Shown here: positions 60,370 through 64,000 of the stretch, one piece after another
Layout of the letters: every line of letters starts with the position of its first letter
Position numbering within the stretch: the first letter of the stretch is position 1
NCBI GenBank assembly: GCA_963754065.1
Contig: CAVWFH010000017.1
Coordinates: 33,090-97,089, forward strand
Reading direction: 5' to 3'
Origin: JALORV01 sp963754065
GTDB lineage: Bacteria; Pseudomonadota; Gammaproteobacteria; Burkholderiales; Burkholderiaceae_F
Length of the DNA stretch: 64,000 nucleotides
Program-made: the position numbers and the translations under genes
The notes under the pieces: model-generated
Told to the model about the DNA's origin: nothing
Seen by the model: the letters and a program-made list of their open reading frames with translations, nothing else
The model's database searches: none

Positions 60370-61089
60370 TCACGCCGCCGTCCTTTCGCGTTCACCAAAG
60401 ATTGCCGTACCGATGCGCACCATCGTCGATCCTGCCGCAATGGCGGCCTCGAGGTCAGCCGACATGCCCATCGACAGCGTGTCGCAGCCTGGATGATCCC
60501 GCCTCAGCGCGTCGAAGAGCGATCTCATCCGCGCCAGCGGGCCGGCCTGTCGTGCCGGGTCAGTATCGGGCTCCGGAATCGCCATCAGTCCACGCAGGGT
60601 CAGATTGGGCAGTGCGGAGACCGACCGGGCCAGATCCCGGACGGCTTCCGGCGCGACACCGCTCTTGGTGGGTTCGCCGCTGATGTTCACCTGCAGCAAG
60701 ACGTTGATCGGCCCGAGCCGAGGGGGCCGCTGCTGCGACAGCCGTTCCGCCACCTTCAGGCGATCGACCGACTGCACCCAGTCGAAGTGCTCGGCGATCG
60801 CGCGTGTCTTGTTGCTCTGGATCGGGCCGATGAAGTGCCAGCTTACGGCGAGTTCCGGCGCCAGCTCCCGCACTCGCGCGATCTTGTCGAGGGCCTCCTG
60901 GACGTAGTTCTCGCCGAACGAACTCTGGCCGCATTGAGCTGCCGCGATGACGGTTTCTGCCGGGAATGTCTTGCTGACGGCCAGCAGCGCGATGTCGTCC
61001 GATGATCGTCCTGCGCCTCGCGCAGCCTGGGTAATGCGCTCGTGCACCCCCCGCAAATTGGCTTGCAAGGTATCTCGCAACCTGGACAT
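60370..61089 (-). CDS. yggS: PLP homeostasis protein (YggS/PROSC family)
   Basis: The 239-residue protein is a single TIM-barrel PLP carrier that helps maintain pyridoxal phosphate. Visible are LLAVSKTFPAETVIAAAQCG (PLP Lys at SK, about 35-54), FGENYVQEALDKI (about 58-70), WHFIGPIQSNKTRAI (about 84-98), LQVNISGEPTKSGV (about 131-144) and SMGMSADLEAAIAAGSTMVR (about 205-224). It is divergent from pilT across 166 bp. Confidence 0.95.
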   Translation of the reverse strand: MSRLRDTLQANLRGVHERITQAARGAGRSSDDIALLAVSKTFPAETVIAAAQCGQSSFGENYVQEALDKIARVRELAPELAVSWHFIGPIQSNKTRAIAEHFDWVQSVDRLKVAERLSQQRPPRLGPINVLLQVNISGEPTKSGVAPEAVRDLARSVSALPNLTLRGLMAIPEPDTDPARQAGPLARMRSLFDALRRDHPGCDTLSMGMSADLEAAIAAGSTMVRIGTAIFGERERTAA

Positions 61090-61255
61090 AATCGATTACA
61101 AAGCCGCTAGAGACTTATTTTTTCTGGCTTTTTTGCCGTTCCGCCGACGCCGGCGGGGCCTACGCTAGCCCCTTTAGTGGCTCTACCAAGCCTTTGCCCA
61201 CGTCGGGACGGGCTGCCCGATCGCCAGAATTGCCCAGGAGCACACGCGTTCCGCC

Positions 61256-62299
61256 ATGGACATCTCAGAACTGCTCGCATTCTCCGTCAAAAACAAGGCC
61301 TCCGACCTGCACCTGTCGGCCGGCCTGCCGCCGATGATCCGTGTGCATGGCGATGTCCGGCGTATCAATCTGCCGCCGCTCGAGCACAAGGACGTGCACG
61401 GCATGATTTACGACATCATGAATGACTCGCAGCGCAAGCAGTACGACGAGAACCTGGAGACCGACTTCTCGTTCGACCTGCCGGGACTGGCGCGCTTCCG
61501 GGTCAATGCGTTCAATCAGGATCGCGGTGCCGCAGCGGTCCTGCGGACGATTCCCTCGCGCGTGCTGTCTCTCGAAGAACTGCAATGTCCGCGCATCTTT
61601 GCCGATTTCTCGCTGAAGCCGCGCGGGCTGGTGCTGGTCACCGGACCGACGGGCTCGGGCAAGTCGACCACGCTGGCGGCGATGGTCGACCATGTGAACA
61701 ACAATCTTTACGGCCACATCCTGACCATCGAGGACCCGATCGAGTTCGTGCACGAGAGCCGCAAGTCGGTGATCAACCAGCGCGAGGTCGGACCGCATAC
61801 CCTTTCGTTCGCAAACGCGCTGCGATCCGCCCTGCGTGAGGACCCGGACGTGGTGCTGGTCGGCGAGTTGCGCGACCTGGAGACGATCCGCCTGGCGCTG
61901 ACCGCGGCGGAGACCGGCCACCTGGTGTTCGGCACGCTGCACACCTCGTCGGCGGCAAAGACGATCGACCGCGTGGTCGACGTGTTCCCGGCGGCCGAGA
62001 AGGAAATGGTGCGCGCGATGCTGTCGGAGTCGGTCGTCGCGGTGATCTCCCAGACGCTGCTCAAGGTGAAGGACGGCAACGGCCGTGTCGCGGCGCACGA
62101 GATCATGGTCGGCACGCCGGCCATCCGCAACCTGATCCGCGAGAACAAGGTGGCACAGATGTACTCGATGATCCAGACCGGACAGCAGCACGGCATGCAG
62201 ACACTCGACCAGACCATGCTCGAACTGGTCCGACGCAATGTCGTCTCGATCGCCGAGGCGCGCCAGTACGCGAAGACGCCCGAGACCTTTGTCGGCTGA
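61256..62299 (+). CDS. pilT: Type IV pilus retraction ATPase PilT
   Basis: PilT is the hexameric motor that depolymerises type IV pili for twitching and DNA uptake. The 347-residue protein has the N-terminal LLAFSVKNKASDLHLSAGLP (about 6-25), Walker A TGPTGSGKSTTLAAMVDHVN (about 128-147), Asp box/Walker B region ALREDPDVVLVGELRDLET (about 191-209), TGHLVFGTLHTSSAAKT (about 220-236) and the PilT-specific AIRNLIRENKV (about 287-297). pilU follows after 20 bp. Confidence 0.97.
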   Translation: MDISELLAFSVKNKASDLHLSAGLPPMIRVHGDVRRINLPPLEHKDVHGMIYDIMNDSQRKQYDENLETDFSFDLPGLARFRVNAFNQDRGAAAVLRTIPSRVLSLEELQCPRIFADFSLKPRGLVLVTGPTGSGKSTTLAAMVDHVNNNLYGHILTIEDPIEFVHESRKSVINQREVGPHTLSFANALRSALREDPDVVLVGELRDLETIRLALTAAETGHLVFGTLHTSSAAKTIDRVVDVFPAAEKEMVRAMLSESVVAVISQTLLKVKDGNGRVAAHEIMVGTPAIRNLIRENKVAQMYSMIQTGQQHGMQTLDQTMLELVRRNVVSIAEARQYAKTPETFVG

Positions 62300-62319
62300 G
62301 GCAGAAGGAACACGCAACG

Positions 62320-63462
62320 ATGGAACGCGATCAGGCCACACGATTTGTCCACGACTTGCTGCGGCTTCTGCACAGCAAGAAGGGATCGGATCTGTTTCTC
62401 ACGGCGGATTTTCCGCCGGCATTCAAGATCGACGGCCGTGTGCTGCCGGTGTCGAATCAGCCGTTGACCTCGCAGCACACCAGCGAACTGGTGCGCGCGA
62501 TCATGAACGACCGCCAGGCGTCCGAGTTCGAAAAGACCAAGGAGTGCAACTTCGCGATCAACCCGACCGGCATTGGACGCTTCCGCGTTTCGGCGTTCAT
62601 GCAGCAGGGCAAGGTCGGCATCGTCTTCCGTACGATCGCGGATCACATTCCGACCACCGACGAACTCAACCTGCCGAGCCTGGTCAACGAGCTCGCGATG
62701 GCCAAGCGCGGCATCATCATCGTGGTCGGCGCGACGGGTTCGGGAAAATCGACCTCGCTGGCGGCGATGGTCGGCTACCGCAACGAGAACTCGAACGGCC
62801 ACATCATCACGATCGAGGACCCGATCGAGTACGTCCATGCGCACAAGAACTGCATCATCACGCAGCGCGAGGTCGGCGTGGACTGCGATAACTGGCAGGT
62901 CGCGCTGAAGAACACGCTGCGTCAGGCGCCTGACGTGATCCTGATCGGCGAGGTGCGCGAGCGCGAGACGATGGAACACGCGATCGCCTTTGCCGAAACC
63001 GGCCACCTGGTGATGTGCACGCTGCACGCCAACTCGACCAACCAGGCGCTCGACCGGATCATCAACTTCTTCCCCGAGGAGAAGCGCTCGCAGCTGCTGA
63101 TGGACCTGTCGCTCAACCTGCGCGCGATGGTGTCGCAGCGGCTGATTCCGTTCAAGGATCGCAAGGGACGCATCCCCGCAGTCGAGATCATGATCAACAA
63201 CCCGCTGATCTCCGACCTCGTGTTCAAGGGCGAGGTGCACGAGATCAAGGAAGTGATGAAGCGCGCGCGCGAGCAGGGCATGCAGACTTTTGACCAGTCG
63301 CTGTTCGACCTGCACGAGCGCGAGCAGATTTCCTACGAGGACGCCCTGCGCAACGCCGACTCGGTCAACGACCTGCGCCTGCAGATCAAGCTCAACAGCA
63401 AGTTGTCAGGCGGCGTGGCGGGCATCCACAAGGGCATCGAACACATGGGCCTCGCGGGCTAG
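62320..63462 (+). CDS. pilU: PilT-dependent retraction ATPase PilU
   Basis: PilU is an accessory retraction motor that acts through PilT. The 380-residue protein has HSKKGSDLFLTADFPPAFKI (about 18-37), Walker A VVGATGSGKSTSLAAMVGYR (about 136-155), the Asp/Walker B region VILIGEVRERETMEHAIAFA (about 207-226) and LHANSTNQALDRIINFFPEE (about 237-256). It has a longer C-terminus than PilT, as expected for PilU. An intrinsic terminator lies 22 bp after its stop. Confidence 0.96.
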   Translation: MERDQATRFVHDLLRLLHSKKGSDLFLTADFPPAFKIDGRVLPVSNQPLTSQHTSELVRAIMNDRQASEFEKTKECNFAINPTGIGRFRVSAFMQQGKVGIVFRTIADHIPTTDELNLPSLVNELAMAKRGIIIVVGATGSGKSTSLAAMVGYRNENSNGHIITIEDPIEYVHAHKNCIITQREVGVDCDNWQVALKNTLRQAPDVILIGEVRERETMEHAIAFAETGHLVMCTLHANSTNQALDRIINFFPEEKRSQLLMDLSLNLRAMVSQRLIPFKDRKGRIPAVEIMINNPLISDLVFKGEVHEIKEVMKRAREQGMQTFDQSLFDLHEREQISYEDALRNADSVNDLRLQIKLNSKLSGGVAGIHKGIEHMGLAG

Positions 63463-63484
63463 GCTTGCCGAGTGGAAAGTCCGA

Positions 63485-63509
63485 ACGGGGCGCGCGGCGC
63501 CCCGTTTTC
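63485..63509 (+). terminator. Intrinsic terminator after pilU
   Basis: ACGGGGCGC and GCGCCCCGT form a 9-bp perfect stem with a GCG loop, followed by TTTC. It ends the pilTU transcript ahead of the glutathione peroxidase start. Confidence 0.78.
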
Positions 63510-63564
63510 ATTGCGGCGCCGACCCGGCCGCTACACTTTCGCTCTTCGCACTCCGGGGCCGACC

Positions 63565-64000
63565 ATGACCACTGTCTACGACTTCAGCGCCACCACCATC
63601 GATGGCAAGCCGCGCAAACTCGCCGACTACAAGGGCAAGGTGCTGCTGGTGGTGAACACCGCCAGCAAGTGCGGCTTCACGCCGCAGTACAAGGGGCTGG
63701 AGGAGTTGTACAAGAAGTACAAGGACAAGGGCTTTGCCGTGCTCGGCTTTCCGAGCAACCAGTTCGGCCAGCAGGAGCCCGGTCCGGAAAGCGAGATCGC
63801 CGAGTTCTGCGAGATGAACTACGGCGTCACGTTTCCGATGTTCGCCAAGATCGACGTCAACGGCGACGCCGCGCATCCGCTCTTCAAGTACCTGACGAGC
63901 ACCAAGAAAGGCCTGCTCGGCAGCGAAGGCATCAAGTGGAACTTCACCAAGTTCCTGGTCGGCAAGGACGGCAGCGTCGTCGAGCGCTATGCGCCGACGA
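63565..64000 (+). CDS. Glutathione peroxidase, N-terminal part (runs off the window)
   Basis: From the ATG at 63565 the frame stays open to the window edge (145 codons). It reads MTTVYDFSATTIDGKPRKLA, then VNTASKCGFTPQYKGLEELY, with the peroxidatic Cys (C, not Sec) near residue 36, then the signature LGFPSNQFGQQEPG (about 64-77) and KWNFTKFLVGKDGSVVERYA (about 123-142). It would reduce peroxides with a thiol such as thioredoxin or glutathione. The missing part is about 15-20 residues of a normal ~160-residue protein. Confidence 0.92.
   Translation, partial: MTTVYDFSATTIDGKPRKLADYKGKVLLVVNTASKCGFTPQYKGLEELYKKYKDKGFAVLGFPSNQFGQQEPGPESEIAEFCEMNYGVTFPMFAKIDVNGDAAHPLFKYLTSTKKGLLGSEGIKWNFTKFLVGKDGSVVERYAPT

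Noticed and set aside
61708..63315. 535-codon minus-strand open frame
   Set aside because: Opposite pilT and pilU; simply the antisense of two conserved ATPases.

Overview
The window is about 64 kb of GC-rich, densely packed bacterial chromosome. Gene content and gene order point to a betaproteobacterium, most likely Burkholderiales. The main clues are a 6S RNA between zapA and an EVE-domain gene, a Bug-type (TctC) receptor, a Trp-rich small protein of the TIGR04438 type, the hda-HAD-pcnB-folK-kinase-panB order, and yggS-pilT-pilU. It looks like core chromosome. I see no transposase, integrase, phage gene or CRISPR array.

Layout: 0-9 kb holds queuosine genes (tgt, queA), a tRNA-Leu with a fragmentary copy, an RDD membrane protein, and a long minus-strand block of cofactor and RNA genes (panC, panB, a deoxynucleoside kinase, folK, pcnB, a HAD phosphatase, hda) facing a divergent purM-type gene. 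9-20 kb holds a LuxR-HTH orphan, miaA, a SpoIIAA-like gene, mutL, two membrane proteins (DedA, YitT), a glycine-zipper/EF-hand pair, amiC, tsaE and queG. 19.5-27 kb holds an AEC carrier, tRNA-Thr, a frameshifted epimerase gene, a 2Fe-2S flavin reductase, a haloperoxidase-like secreted protein with altered active-site motifs, then an Arg-rich mini-ORF and terminator ahead of a GNAT-argC-paiB-transglutaminase run. 27-34 kb is a full branched-chain amino acid ABC system (livF, G, M, H, J) and a D-amino acid dehydrogenase. 34-43 kb holds a cytochrome c, ilvD, lgt, a Bug receptor-crotonase-malonyl-CoA synthetase operon, GrpB, a Crp/Fnr regulator and a TSUP exporter. 43-51 kb holds EVE, 6S RNA, zapA, a ZapB-like gene and a cobalamin riboswitch driving btuBCD, with btuF on the facing strand. 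51-64 kb holds exbD, exbB, dapB, bamE, fur, the ugpBAEC glycerol-3-phosphate importer, ubiA, proC, yggS, pilT, pilU and the start of a glutathione peroxidase gene.

How the genes work together: three translation/tRNA modification routes are represented (queuosine by queA, tgt and queG; isopentenyladenosine by miaA; threonylcarbamoyladenosine by tsaE). Vitamin B12 uptake is almost complete in one place: outer-membrane receptor, inner-membrane permease, ATPase, binding protein and the ExbBD energy pair; only tonB is missing. Nutrient import (liv, ugp, btu, Bug) and amino-acid metabolism (argC, ilvD, proC, dapB, dadA) dominate the accessory content.

The most unusual signals are the Arg-rich leader plus terminator before argC, a degenerate livF 5' end and GC-rich palindrome between livG and livF, a PurM-family protein lacking the usual signature at the normal purM position, a 43-bp exact copy of the tRNA-Leu 3' end, and a haloperoxidase homologue whose PSGH-type motif reads PSTQ. 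All calls come from reading the sequence and from family knowledge; no database search was run.
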